A stretch of 14,661 bases of DNA from Oscillospiraceae bacterium (GCA_902761265.1 CACWJV010000058.1:1-14661), one strand, 5' to 3'. Shown: positions 7,134-14,211, counted from the stretch's first letter. Notes: generated by a model from the sequence alone, not told the origin. Numbers and translations are program-made.

Positions 7134-8354
7134 TCAATAGGACGTACCCAGCGACGTTTGCCACAAAAAGTTGGTCAGCGTTTCGGCCGCAAGCTTGTTG
7201 GAATCGCGGTTCGGATGGCCGTCGATCGTGCTGCCGAGCGTTTCCATCTGGAACGAAAGCGGCGTGCTGGTTACGAGTCTGTCGCCGGTTTCCAGGCGGT
7301 AGTCCTCCACAGCCTGTTCGATAGACGGCATCAACGAGGCGTTCATATCGCCGAGCACACAGATAATCGGCACATCGGCGTTGACGTCGCGCACCTGGCG
7401 CAGCAGCTCCACATAAGCGCGCACAAACGCGGCGCGGCGGTCTGCGGTATAGCAGTAGGACGCGTCGTTGGTGCCGAGGTTGATGATAATCATTGTCGGT
7501 TTCGGCTTGACGAAATCCCAGTCGTCGCTCTGTCCTTCGGACAAAATCAGGTTTGTCAGCGTTTTGCCGTAGCGTTTGGAGAGCACCAGATCCGGCCGGA
7601 TCACGCCGTTGTTGGTAAACGCGGTAAGCACACCGTAGCCGGAAAAGGCAACCGCGTAGCTTTCCGCACCGAGCGACTGCGCTGTCAGATAAGCGAAGGT
7701 CTCCAAATAGTTTTCCGTACGGGTGGAAAAGGATTCATAAACACTTTGCGCGTCCAATCCATAGCCTGCTGTGATGGAATCGCCGATGAATTCCACCAGC
7801 ATATCCGGCTGCGGCGTCGGGGTGACGCCGGCGTTGGAATGGACAGTAATATCGGTCACGCCGACACACGAATACATAGATTCCGACAGTTTGATCACTT
7901 TGATCACCGTTTCGCCCGACAGATCGGACAGCGAAAGATGGATCGTCGTTTCCGCCTCGTCCAAAATCTCATCCGCCGCCGGTGTGCCGTTGACCAACAC
8001 CGCCACGCGCGGCCGGTGGTTGTAAGCCACGGCATAGGAGGACGCAACCGTCAATGTGATATCGGCCCAGTCGGCCACACAGGAAAACTCAACACCGCAG
8101 CCGGACATCGAAAACCAGCGGGTTGTGCCGTCGAACATCGTTCTGCCGACCGGGCGCACTGTGCCGTCGTCGGGCAAAAACGAGCGATCCGCAACCTCGG
8201 CGTAGGTTTCGCGCACCCGGGTCGTGGCAGGCGGTTTGTTGGCGTGGGAGACATCGAGCAGCATTTCGCTGTCATGGAGCAGACAGAACGCAGCAAACAG
8301 CGCGACCGCCAGCAGCAGCACACAAAGCAGAATCCATTTGACACGCCGTCTCAT
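7134..8354 (-). CDS. Secreted or anchored SGNH/GDSL hydrolase, CE2-like
   Basis: A 406-residue protein: an N-terminal signal or membrane segment (about 6-27, after MRRRVK), a beta-rich domain (about 50-180), then an SGNH hydrolase domain. Catalytic blocks are visible: GDSITAGYG at 191-199 with Ser193 as nucleophile, SGYG at 238-241, GTND at 294-297 (Asn296), and DGHP at 378-381 with His380. The layout of jelly-roll plus SGNH domain with an Asp-x-His-Pro motif matches carbohydrate esterase family 2 (acetyl-xylan or cellulose-binding esterases), so it probably removes acetyl groups from plant or cell-surface glycans outside the cell. The start at 8354 has GGAGG 7 bases upstream and its own promoter; a 15-residue longer form from 8399 would lie over that promoter. 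A lipobox is not clear, although Cys24 lies at the end of the hydrophobic segment. Confidence 0.88.
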   Translation of the reverse strand: MRRRVKWILLCVLLLAVALFAAFCLLHDSEMLLDVSHANKPPATTRVRETYAEVADRSFLPDDGTVRPVGRTMFDGTTRWFSMSGCGVEFSCVADWADITLTVASSYAVAYNHRPRVAVLVNGTPAADEILDEAETTIHLSLSDLSGETVIKVIKLSESMYSCVGVTDITVHSNAGVTPTPQPDMLVEFIGDSITAGYGLDAQSVYESFSTRTENYLETFAYLTAQSLGAESYAVAFSGYGVLTAFTNNGVIRPDLVLSKRYGKTLTNLILSEGQSDDWDFVKPKPTMIIINLGTNDASYCYTADRRAAFVRAYVELLRQVRDVNADVPIICVLGDMNASLMPSIEQAVEDYRLETGDRLVTSTPLSFQMETLGSTIDGHPNRDSNKLAAETLTNFLWQTSLGTSY

Positions 8355-8368
8355 CGAATGCCTCCTTC

Positions 8369-8378
8369 CCCGATCGGG
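8369..8378. promoter_or_regulatory. Palindrome in the SGNH leader, possible operator
   Basis: The perfect 10-base palindrome CCCGATCGGG lies between the -10 box and the ribosome binding site of the SGNH gene. The core CGATCGG is repeated at 8408-8414, overlapping the -35 box. This placing is what a repressor site pair would show, but no regulator is encoded nearby. Confidence 0.3.
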
Positions 8379-8389
8379 ATGTTTTCCAT

Positions 8390-8418
8390 ATCTTAGCACA
8401 TTTTTTGCGATCGGTCAA
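8390..8418 (-). promoter_or_regulatory. Sigma-A promoter for the SGNH gene
   Basis: Minus strand: TTGACC (8418-8413), 17-base spacer ending TGTGC, TAAGAT (8395-8390). The start codon at 8354 is 35 bases downstream. Confidence 0.8.
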
Positions 8419-8469
8419 CTTGCCGCGCGATTTTCCTCGGCGACCCGCCACTTTTTCGCGCTGAAGCGG

Positions 8470-8498
8470 TTGACGCGCCGCCCATCTTGCGGTATAAT
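8470..8498 (+). promoter_or_regulatory. Sigma-A promoter for the aminotransferase
   Basis: TTGACG (8470-8475), 17-base spacer, TATAAT (8493-8498), close to consensus. The start codon at 8531 is 32 bases downstream. Confidence 0.85.
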
Positions 8499-8530
8499 AG
8501 CCCAAGAATTTAACTGAAACAGGTGATAGG

Positions 8531-9721
8531 ATGTTTTCCAAAGAAATGTATGCCCTCGGCGCACAGCCGTCGGTCATCCGCGAAATCTTTGAATACGGCA
8601 AGCAGCGCAAGGCGCAGATCGGCGCGGAAAATGTGTTTGATTTTTCGCTCGGCAACCCGAGCGTGCCGGCGCCGCCCGTTGTGAACGAGACGATCAAAAA
8701 GCTGTGCGACACAATGGAACCGACCACATTGCACGGCTACACCTCCGCCATCGGCGATCAGGGCGTGCGTCAGGCGATTGCGGACTATCTCAACCGCACC
8801 CACGGCACCGCGTTTTCCGCCGCCGAGTTTTATATGACCGCCGGCGCGGCCGCGTCGTTGTCTATCACGTTTAAGGCGCTCAGCGAAAAAGGCGACAAGA
8901 TCGTACTGCTCGCGCCGTTTTTCCCGGAATACCGCGTGTTCGCGGAAAGCGCAGGCATGACGCCGGTTGTGGTCAAGTGCCGCGAAAGCGATCTGCAGCT
9001 TGACTTTGACGTGCTGGAGCAGGCATTTGACGAAAACGTGAAGGCCATCGTGGTCAATTCGCCCAACAACCCGTCGGGCGTGGTGCTGTCAGCAGAGAGC
9101 ATCGAAAAGCTTTGTGCCTTCCTTAAAAACAAGCAGGCGCAGTACGGCCACCCGATCTATCTGATTTCCGACGAGCCGTATCGCGAGCTGGTCTACGGCG
9201 ATATTCAGGTGCCGTTTTTGACGAAGTATTACGAAAACACGATTGTGTGTTATTCGTTCAGCAAATCGCTTTCCCTCCCCGGCGACCGCATCGGCTATAT
9301 CCTTGTGCCGAAAGAAGCCGATCCAACGGGCGAAATCTACAAAGCGGTCTGCGGCGCGGGCCGTGCGCTGGGCTATGTTTGCGCGCCGAGTCTGTTCCAG
9401 TTTTTGGTGCCGGCCTGTCTCGGTCAGACGTCGGATATCAGTATCTATCAGCGCAACCGCGATCTGCTGATGGAGGCGTTCAGGCAGGACGGCTTTTCCG
9501 TGGCAAAGCCCGACGGCGCGTTCTATCTGTTTTTGCGCTCCCCCGAACCGGACGCCGCTGCGTTTTGCGAAAAGGCGAAGCAGTTTGAGCTGCTGCTTGT
9601 GCCCAGCGATTCGTTCGGGTTCCCGGGCTATGTGCGCATCAGCTATTGCGTGGCCACCGAAATGATTGAGCGTTCGCTCCCCGCGTTCCGTGCGCTGGCG
9701 CAAAGCTACGGGCTGTGCTGA
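8531..9721 (+). CDS. PLP-dependent class I/II aminotransferase
   Basis: A 396-residue cytoplasmic fold-type I aminotransferase, full length for the family. Cofactor and substrate residues are seen: NSPNNPSG at 176-183 (Asn180), SDEPY at 213-217 (Asp214, Tyr217), SFSKSLSLPGDRIGY at 242-256 with the Schiff-base Lys245 and phosphate-binding Arg253, and GYVRISY at 366-372 with Arg369 for the substrate carboxylate. The closest family I know is COG0436 (aspartate/aromatic/alanine-type aminotransferases); the amino acid used cannot be read from the sequence. The ATG at 8531 follows AGGTGAT. The gene is alone on its transcript: it has its own promoter and a terminator 6 bases past the stop. Confidence 0.93.
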   Translation: MFSKEMYALGAQPSVIREIFEYGKQRKAQIGAENVFDFSLGNPSVPAPPVVNETIKKLCDTMEPTTLHGYTSAIGDQGVRQAIADYLNRTHGTAFSAAEFYMTAGAAASLSITFKALSEKGDKIVLLAPFFPEYRVFAESAGMTPVVVKCRESDLQLDFDVLEQAFDENVKAIVVNSPNNPSGVVLSAESIEKLCAFLKNKQAQYGHPIYLISDEPYRELVYGDIQVPFLTKYYENTIVCYSFSKSLSLPGDRIGYILVPKEADPTGEIYKAVCGAGRALGYVCAPSLFQFLVPACLGQTSDISIYQRNRDLLMEAFRQDGFSVAKPDGAFYLFLRSPEPDAAAFCEKAKQFELLLVPSDSFGFPGYVRISYCVATEMIERSLPAFRALAQSYGLC

Positions 9722-9726
9722 ATCAT

Positions 9727-9768
9727 AAAAAAGAAACCCTCAGATGAAACGTCCGAGGGCTTCTTTTT
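9727..9768. terminator. Bidirectional terminator of the aminotransferase
   Basis: Arms 9728-9744 and 9752-9768 pair around a short loop; a T-run ends it on the plus strand and a T6 run ends it on the minus strand. On the plus strand the stem has two A-C mismatches (9736/9760, 9742/9754); on the minus strand both are G-U pairs, giving 17 continuous pairs. Confidence 0.85.
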
Positions 9769-9847
9769 GTTTGCCCGGAAAACATGAAACGTGAGGAGGT
9801 CCCGAGCAAACAGGAGGGGAAATGAAAAAAGAGAGTATCAAATTGAT
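9727..9847 (-). ncRNA. Candidate intergenic small RNA
   Basis: This is a prediction of a transcript of about 120 nt. A -10 box, TATACT (9859-9854 on the minus strand), would start it near 9847, and the T6-ended hairpin at 9727-9768 would end it. Between them lies a second hairpin (arms 9768-9780 and 9800-9812). The second hairpin has two A-C mismatches on the plus strand that are G-U pairs on the minus strand, giving 13 continuous pairs. Both loops hold the same 9-mer, ACGTTTCAT in minus sense (9792-9784 and 9752-9744). A C-rich stretch CCCCTCCT (9819-9812), the complement of a Shine-Dalgarno, and a loop CCTCCTC (9799-9793) resemble the C-rich targeting motifs of Firmicute base-pairing RNAs. 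No known RNA family was recognised. The -35 is weak. Confidence 0.42.
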
Positions 9848-9853
9848 GCAATC

Positions 9854-9910
9854 AGTATAGCGAACGAACCTTAAGTAAAGTTTAAAATTGCTTAATATTC
9901 CTTAATATTC
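9854..9910 (-). promoter_or_regulatory. -10 box with four phased TTAA repeats upstream
   Basis: TTAA occurs at 9871, 9882, 9892 and 9902, spacings of 11, 10 and 10 bases, so all face one side of the helix; the last two are an exact tandem repeat of CTTAATATTC (9891-9900, 9901-9910). They lie upstream of TATACT (9859-9854) on the minus strand, which lacks a good -35. This is the layout of an activator site with direct repeats, such as an OmpR/PhoB-type regulator, but no specific regulator can be named. Confidence 0.35.
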
Positions 9911-9918
9911 CACCCCGT

Positions 9919-9946
9919 AAAAAGAGACAGCGCACGGCTGTCTCTT
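9919..9946 (-). terminator. Terminator of the hemolysin-family gene
   Basis: A perfect 10-base-pair stem (9922-9931 with 9937-9946) with a 5-base loop starts 3 bases past the stop on the minus strand and is followed there by TTTTT. Confidence 0.85.
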
Positions 9947-9948
9947 GT

Positions 9949-11261
9949 TTAATCGTCTTCTTCCGGTTCCGGCACCGGCAGCACTTCAACGCGGACCTTG
10001 CCGATCCGGCGGTCTTCCACGCCCAGCACGGTCAGCTTGACGTTTTTATATTCCACAACGCTCATGTCGCCGTTTTTCGGCAGATAGCCGAGCTGGCTGA
10101 TGATGAAGCCGCCGAGCGTTTCGTAGTCGCCTTCGGGGATTACGTCGTTGCAAAGCTCGTTGACCTCTTCGATCGCGGTGGTGCCGTCGATGGTAAACAG
10201 GTTATCTTTTACGGTGACGATCTCCTCGTCCTCGTTGTCATATTCGTCCTGGATATTGCCGACGATCGCTTCAAGCAGATCTTCCATCGTCACGATGCCC
10301 GCCGTGCCGCCGTATTCATCCACAACGTTTCATTGAACAGCTTGCCGCAGTTTTTGGAAAACGGCACATAGTACGCTTTGCGCATCACGTCTTTGGGACC
10401 TTTATCCTTGGGCAGCGAGGTCGAAATATATTGCAGCAGATCCTTGATATAGACGATGCCGATGATATTGTCGGGATCTTCGTGGAACACGGGGATCCGC
10501 GATACGCCGCCGTCGATGGACGCTTTGACCACGTCCTTGAGCGAATCGGTATCCTCCACCGCGATCATGTCGGTGCGGTGGGTCATGATGTCGGACACGT
10601 CGATATCGTCGAAATCGAAGATGTTGTCGATCATTTCCTTCTGCTGATCTTCAATAACGCCTTTCTCCTGGCCCACGTCCACCATCATGCGGATTTCTTC
10701 TTCGGTAACGACCTCTTCGTTGGCGTTGGGATCGAGACCGAACAAACGCACCACCAGGTTCGTCGACGCAGAAAGCACGCGCACAAACGGGCTCATCAGC
10801 TTTTTGAACACCAGCAGAAAGCCGGACACGGCATAGGCGATCTTTTCGCTTTTTTGCATCGCGATGCGCTTGGGCGCGAGTTCGCCGAGCACCAAGGAGA
10901 AGAACGAGATGATGATCGTGATCAGCACCACGGACACGCCGTTGATCACGCTGGTCGGGATGCCGGTGCCGAGCTTTTCGATGGCCGACGTCAGCATAGC
11001 GGCAAAGCTCGTTGCCGCGGACGCGGACGTCAGAAAGCCGGCCAGGGTGACGCCGATCTGGATGGTGGAAAGAAAGTTGGACGGATTGTCAGTCAGTTTT
11101 TTGACCTTCTTTGCTTTCTTGTGGCCTTCCTCGGCGAGCTTGTCGATCATGTTGTCGTTCAAAGAGATGATCGCAATCTCGCTCATGGCGAAAAAGGCGT
11201 TGACAAGAATCAGTACAAACAGCAAAACAATTTTGAAGATCAGACTTCCGGGGTCATCCAT
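9949..11261 (-). pseudogene. CorC/HlyC hemolysin-family protein, frameshifted
   Basis: Membrane CNNM/DUF21-CBS-CorC protein, a likely divalent cation (Mg or Co) efflux or resistance factor. The first fragment (11261-10290) codes for 323 residues: DUF21 membrane domain (about 8-185, with the signature GELAPKRIA at 126-134), then CBS 1 (about 220-280) and the start of CBS 2. After KLFNE (311) the frame is lost and 12 unrelated residues follow. The second fragment (10323-9949) resumes as VDEYGGTAGIVTMEDLLE and carries the end of CBS 2 and the CorC_HlyC domain. Intact relatives have about ten residues between LFxE and VVDEYGG; here only two bases remain, so about 28 bases seem lost. Adding them back gives 447 codons, the normal size. 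ATG at 11261 follows AAAGGAG with a long spacer (12 bases). It may be an assembly error rather than a true mutation. Confidence 0.85.
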
Positions 11262-11310
11262 AACGGATTTTGTCTCCTTTCGTTTTTGAAAGATATGAAT
11301 TATCCGTAGT

Positions 11311-11339
11311 ATTATACTATAAATGTGCAAAAAGGTCAA
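11311..11339 (-). promoter_or_regulatory. Sigma-A promoter for the hemolysin-family gene
   Basis: Minus strand: TTGACC (11339-11334), 17-base spacer, TATAAT (11316-11311). The start codon is 49 bases downstream. The promoter is intact although the gene is broken. Confidence 0.82.
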
Positions 11340-11390
11340 TCGACAAATGCAAGAAATCGGAAAGAATCTATGGATTTTTGTGTCGGAACG

Positions 11391-11399
11391 TGCTACAAT
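11391..11399 (+). promoter_or_regulatory. Extended -10 promoter for the MIF operon
   Basis: TGC followed by TACAAT (11394-11399) forms an extended -10 box; the -35 region at 17 bases (TGGATT, 11371-11376) is poor. The MIF start codon is 30 bases downstream. Confidence 0.5.
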
Positions 11400-11429
11400 A
11401 GGGAAAAATGATCCAAGGAGGCAACCGTT

Positions 11430-11771
11430 ATGCCCTATATCAAAGCCAAAACATCCGTCAAAGTTTCGCCCGAACAGGCGCAGACGATCAAAACCGAACT
11501 CGGCAAAGCGATCACCAACCTCGGCAAAAGCGAGGCGTGGCTGATGGTCGAAGTGGAGGACGACTGCCGGCTGTGGTTCCGCGGCGACAACAGCGAAGGC
11601 ATCGCCTATGTGGAGGTCGCGCTGTTTGGCAAAGCGAGCGCAGATCAGTATGACGAGATGACCAAAGCGGTGTGCGAGATTCTCTCCGGCACGCTCGGCA
11701 TTTCGGGCGAAGAAATCTATGTGAAATATGAGGAAGTGGATCACTGGGGCTACAATTCGTTCAACTTCTGA
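11430..11771 (+). CDS. MIF-family tautomerase homologue
   Basis: A 113-residue protein, the usual size of the macrophage migration inhibitory factor / phenylpyruvate tautomerase family; the fold is a trimer of beta-alpha-beta units. The catalytic proline follows the initiator Met (Pro2, N-terminal after Met removal), and Lys33 in LGKSEAWLMV (31-40) matches the MIF active-site lysine. The segment VKYEEVDHWGYN (98-109) is like the C-terminal strand of bacterial members, as I remember them. The substrate is unknown; MIF itself acts on phenylpyruvate and dopachrome analogues. No secretion signal is seen, as in animal MIF. The start at 11430 has AAGGAGG 8 bases upstream. The next gene begins 38 bases downstream on the same strand, so the two are probably an operon. 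Confidence 0.9.
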   Translation: MPYIKAKTSVKVSPEQAQTIKTELGKAITNLGKSEAWLMVEVEDDCRLWFRGDNSEGIAYVEVALFGKASADQYDEMTKAVCEILSGTLGISGEEIYVKYEEVDHWGYNSFNF

Positions 11772-11809
11772 GTCCCTGACTACAACCAACAATCGGACGG
11801 TGAAAAGCA

Positions 11810-12604
11810 ATGAAGATTACGACACTGGTGGAAAACACAGCCGGCGGCGACGTCAAAGCCGTGCACGGACTGTCGTTTTATGTGGAAACAAACCGGCACC
11901 GGCTGCTGTTTGACCTCGGGCCGGACAAAACGGTATTTGAAAACGCGGACAAGCTGGGCGTCGACCTCAAAGCGGTTGACACGGTTGTCATTTCGCACGG
12001 GCATTACGACCACGGCGGCGCGCTGCGGCAGTTTTTGGAGCTGAACCAAACCGCGAAGGTCTATATCCAGCGCACGGCGTTTTTGCCGCACTATTCGAAA
12101 GTGCTGCTCGCGAAGATCGATATCGGGCTTGACAAAAAGCTGATGGCGCATCCGCAGCTTGTGCTGCTGGACGGCGACTGTGTGATCGACGAAGAACTGT
12201 CGCTGTTTGTGTCCCATGTACCCGACACGTTTCGCTCCGAAGCGAACGCGTCGCTGCTTTCCAAAGACGGGCCGGATGATTTTCGCCACGAGCAAAATCT
12301 ATTGATCCGCGAAGACAGCGACGTGCTGTTTATGGGCTGCGCCCACAGCGGCGTTTTGAGCATATTGCAAAGCGTGCCGGACGTGCGGCCGAAGGTGTGT
12401 ATCGGCGGATTTCATATCTACAACCCGGCAAAGCGCAAAACCGTGTCGCAATCGCAACTGGAAACGCTGGCGGACGCGCTCGGCGCCTATGAAGACATCC
12501 GGTTTTACACCTGCCACTGTACCGGCAAAAAGGGCTACGACTTTTTACATGAACGGCACGCAAACGTCATGTACATCCGCTGCGGCACGCAGTTGGAATT
12601 GTAA
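11810..12604 (+). CDS. MBL-fold hydrolase, dihydropterin-phosphate synthase-like
   Basis: A 264-residue cytoplasmic metallo-beta-lactamase-fold protein. The metal motif HGHYDH is at 63-68 (His63, His65, Asp67, His68), and further conserved-looking residues are His160 (FRHEQN), His179 (GCAHSG) and His202 (GGFH). A TCHCTG motif at 234-239 near the C-terminus is typical of the archaeal MJ0301-like group, annotated as 7,8-dihydropterin-6-methyl-4-(beta-D-ribofuranosyl)-aminobenzene-5'-phosphate synthase. In Firmicutes that reaction is unlikely to be the real one, so the name should be read as a family label. The ATG at 11810 follows GGTGA. It lies 38 bases after the MIF gene with no promoter or terminator between them, and a strong terminator follows. 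Confidence 0.88.
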   Translation: MKITTLVENTAGGDVKAVHGLSFYVETNRHRLLFDLGPDKTVFENADKLGVDLKAVDTVVISHGHYDHGGALRQFLELNQTAKVYIQRTAFLPHYSKVLLAKIDIGLDKKLMAHPQLVLLDGDCVIDEELSLFVSHVPDTFRSEANASLLSKDGPDDFRHEQNLLIREDSDVLFMGCAHSGVLSILQSVPDVRPKVCIGGFHIYNPAKRKTVSQSQLETLADALGAYEDIRFYTCHCTGKKGYDFLHERHANVMYIRCGTQLEL

Positions 12605-12612
12605 ACGCACAG

Positions 12613-12652
12613 AAAAGGATCCACCCGCAAACGCAGGTGGATCCTTGTTTTA
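12613..12652. terminator. Bidirectional terminator
   Basis: A perfect 11-base-pair stem (12615-12625 with 12636-12646) around a 10-base loop, with TTGTTTTA on the plus side and TTTTC on the minus side. It lies between the convergent MBL-fold gene and the FN3-like gene. Confidence 0.85.
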
Positions 12653-12666
12653 TGCGGACAGTCTGT

Positions 12667-14211
12667 TTACAGTGTGACGGTTTTCTTGACGCTCGGGCTG
12701 TAGCCGCTGTAGCCGGAATCGCTGCCGAACTGGTTGGTAAACGTCGAAATGCCGATATTGACGCTCTTTCCTTTGGCGTTGCCCTTTGCGTTGGCGTTGA
12801 CAGTAAAGGTTTTGCCGGTGCCTTTGACCCAGTGCGGATAGCCGTTGCGGTCGACGCCGGTCACTTTGATGCCCTGCATGCCCTTCGGCGCGCGCTTGAG
12901 CGTGATGGTGAGCTTATAAGTCGTCACCGTCACATCATAGGCCGGATGCCAGTCGCCGTCGGATTCCCAATAGCCGTTCACATGGATCTTACCGACCTTG
13001 GCGCCGCTCACTTTCACGGACTGGATCTCCGGCGCAGCGGCTATGGCCGTGCGGATCCAGATGCGGTTGCTGTAGCCGCTCTTGCTTGTCACGACCGTCT
13101 TTTTGTCGGCGGCGGAAACCGCTTTGACATAGTTGATACACTTGATCTCATAAAGCGTGTTCGCTTTCAGCTTGGAAAGCTTCATCGTCTTGCCGGCGGC
13201 AAACGTCTTTTTCGCGAACTTTTTGGTTCCGTCCACACGGTAATAAACGATGGTGCCGGAGCCTTTTGCATCTTTGCTTGTTGTCTTGTATCCCTTGCCG
13301 ACGGTAATGGTGCTGCCGGTTGCTGCAATCGCATTGCGGTCGATCTTGGGCGCATTGGGTACTTTTTGGAAATAGAGGGTATGTTTGCGGCCGAGATAGA
13401 TCAGTTTGTCGGCGTATTCGCTGTATTCATTCCCCTTTGCAACGCTGCTGTACTGGGCAACGGGATTGCCGTAGCCGGTGACGGAAAACTGAAGATAGTT
13501 GGCGCCGTCGAACATCTTTGTCAGGTCGATGGTGTACGACCGGGTGCCCTCATGCTGGCTGATGCCGAGACCGGAGGAAAGACCGTTCCAGTTGAGATAG
13601 AAGCATTCAAACAAAGCGCCCGTCTTGTTTTTCATCGTCACGTTCAGCGTCGCCTTTTCCGCGCTCACTGCGGTGATCTGGACGGTCAGGGTATACAGGC
13701 CGTTGTCCCACGTGACCTTTTCGCCCTTGACCAGCTTGACCTTGTCATACTTGGTGCTGGTCTCTTTGGTCGGCGTTTTGTAGCCGGCCATCACAGCTTC
13801 CCATTCGGCACGCTTGAGACCTGTGGGGTTGGTGTATTTTACTGTAGCAGGTGCGCTCAGCGGGCCTTCGTTGTGGTTCCAGTCGTAGGGCTGCACACAA
13901 ATATAGTAGGTCGTACCGTGTACAAACGCGCCTTCCTCCGGTTCATGCAGATCTCTTGCGCCGGAATCTCTGGTCACCGTCCCTGCGAGGAGCCAGTTTG
14001 TCTTGTCGGTGGAATAAAGGATATTGTAGCCGAGTACGTCTTTGTTTGCCGGGAACTGCGGCACATCCCACTTGACGCCGATCATGCCTTCGCCGGTGGT
14101 GATCTGCACATTCTGTACCGTTGGCAGATCGGCCGCGAAGACTAACACAGGTGCGCAGGACAGCAGCATCAGCACTGCCAGGGTTAGGGCAAACAGTCTT
14201 TTTGTTTTCAT
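12667..14211 (-). CDS. Secreted fibronectin type III-like protein
   Basis: A 514-residue exported protein. Signal peptide: MKTKR, a hydrophobic core (about 6-24) and probable cleavage after VFA at 27. An FN3-like domain covers about 29-126 (PTVQNVQIT..., GYNILYSTDKTNW near 61-73, TTYYICVQPYD near 100-110). A beta-rich middle region (about 155-285) has no family I can name. A second FN3-like unit follows (about 286-388, with YYRVDGT, LKANTLYEIKCINYVKA, SGYSN), then a third beta-rich Lys-rich unit (about 394-514, YKLTITLKRAPKGMQGIKV). No LPXTG, S-layer or other anchor is seen, so it is probably released or held by charge. There is no catalytic motif. ATG at 14211 has GGGAG 8 bases upstream. The upstream gap of 71 bases shows no clear promoter, so it may be read with the TPM gene. 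Confidence 0.85.
   Translation of the reverse strand: MKTKRLFALTLAVLMLLSCAPVLVFAADLPTVQNVQITTGEGMIGVKWDVPQFPANKDVLGYNILYSTDKTNWLLAGTVTRDSGARDLHEPEEGAFVHGTTYYICVQPYDWNHNEGPLSAPATVKYTNPTGLKRAEWEAVMAGYKTPTKETSTKYDKVKLVKGEKVTWDNGLYTLTVQITAVSAEKATLNVTMKNKTGALFECFYLNWNGLSSGLGISQHEGTRSYTIDLTKMFDGANYLQFSVTGYGNPVAQYSSVAKGNEYSEYADKLIYLGRKHTLYFQKVPNAPKIDRNAIAATGSTITVGKGYKTTSKDAKGSGTIVYYRVDGTKKFAKKTFAAGKTMKLSKLKANTLYEIKCINYVKAVSAADKKTVVTSKSGYSNRIWIRTAIAAAPEIQSVKVSGAKVGKIHVNGYWESDGDWHPAYDVTVTTYKLTITLKRAPKGMQGIKVTGVDRNGYPHWVKGTGKTFTVNANAKGNAKGKSVNIGISTFTNQFGSDSGYSGYSPSVKKTVTL

Noticed and set aside
7158..8396. 412-codon open frame opposite the SGNH gene
   Set aside because: Antisense shadow; the minus strand carries all SGNH catalytic blocks.
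9891..9910. Tandem CTTAATATTC copies as a CRISPR or mobile-element repeat
   Set aside because: Only two 10-base copies with no spacers, no target duplication and no transposase or cas gene nearby.
10290..10330. Programmed frameshift in the hemolysin-family gene
   Set aside because: No slippery heptamer at the junction, and conserved residues are missing rather than only shifted.
11262..11810. 183-residue N-terminal extension of the hemolysin-family frame
   Set aside because: It runs antisense through the MIF gene and across the hemolysin promoter; ATG at 11261 gives the normal family N-terminus.
12637..14145. 502-codon open frame on the plus strand opposite the FN3-like gene
   Set aside because: Antisense shadow; it would start inside the terminator at 12613-12652, and the minus-strand frame has a signal peptide and a good ribosome binding site.
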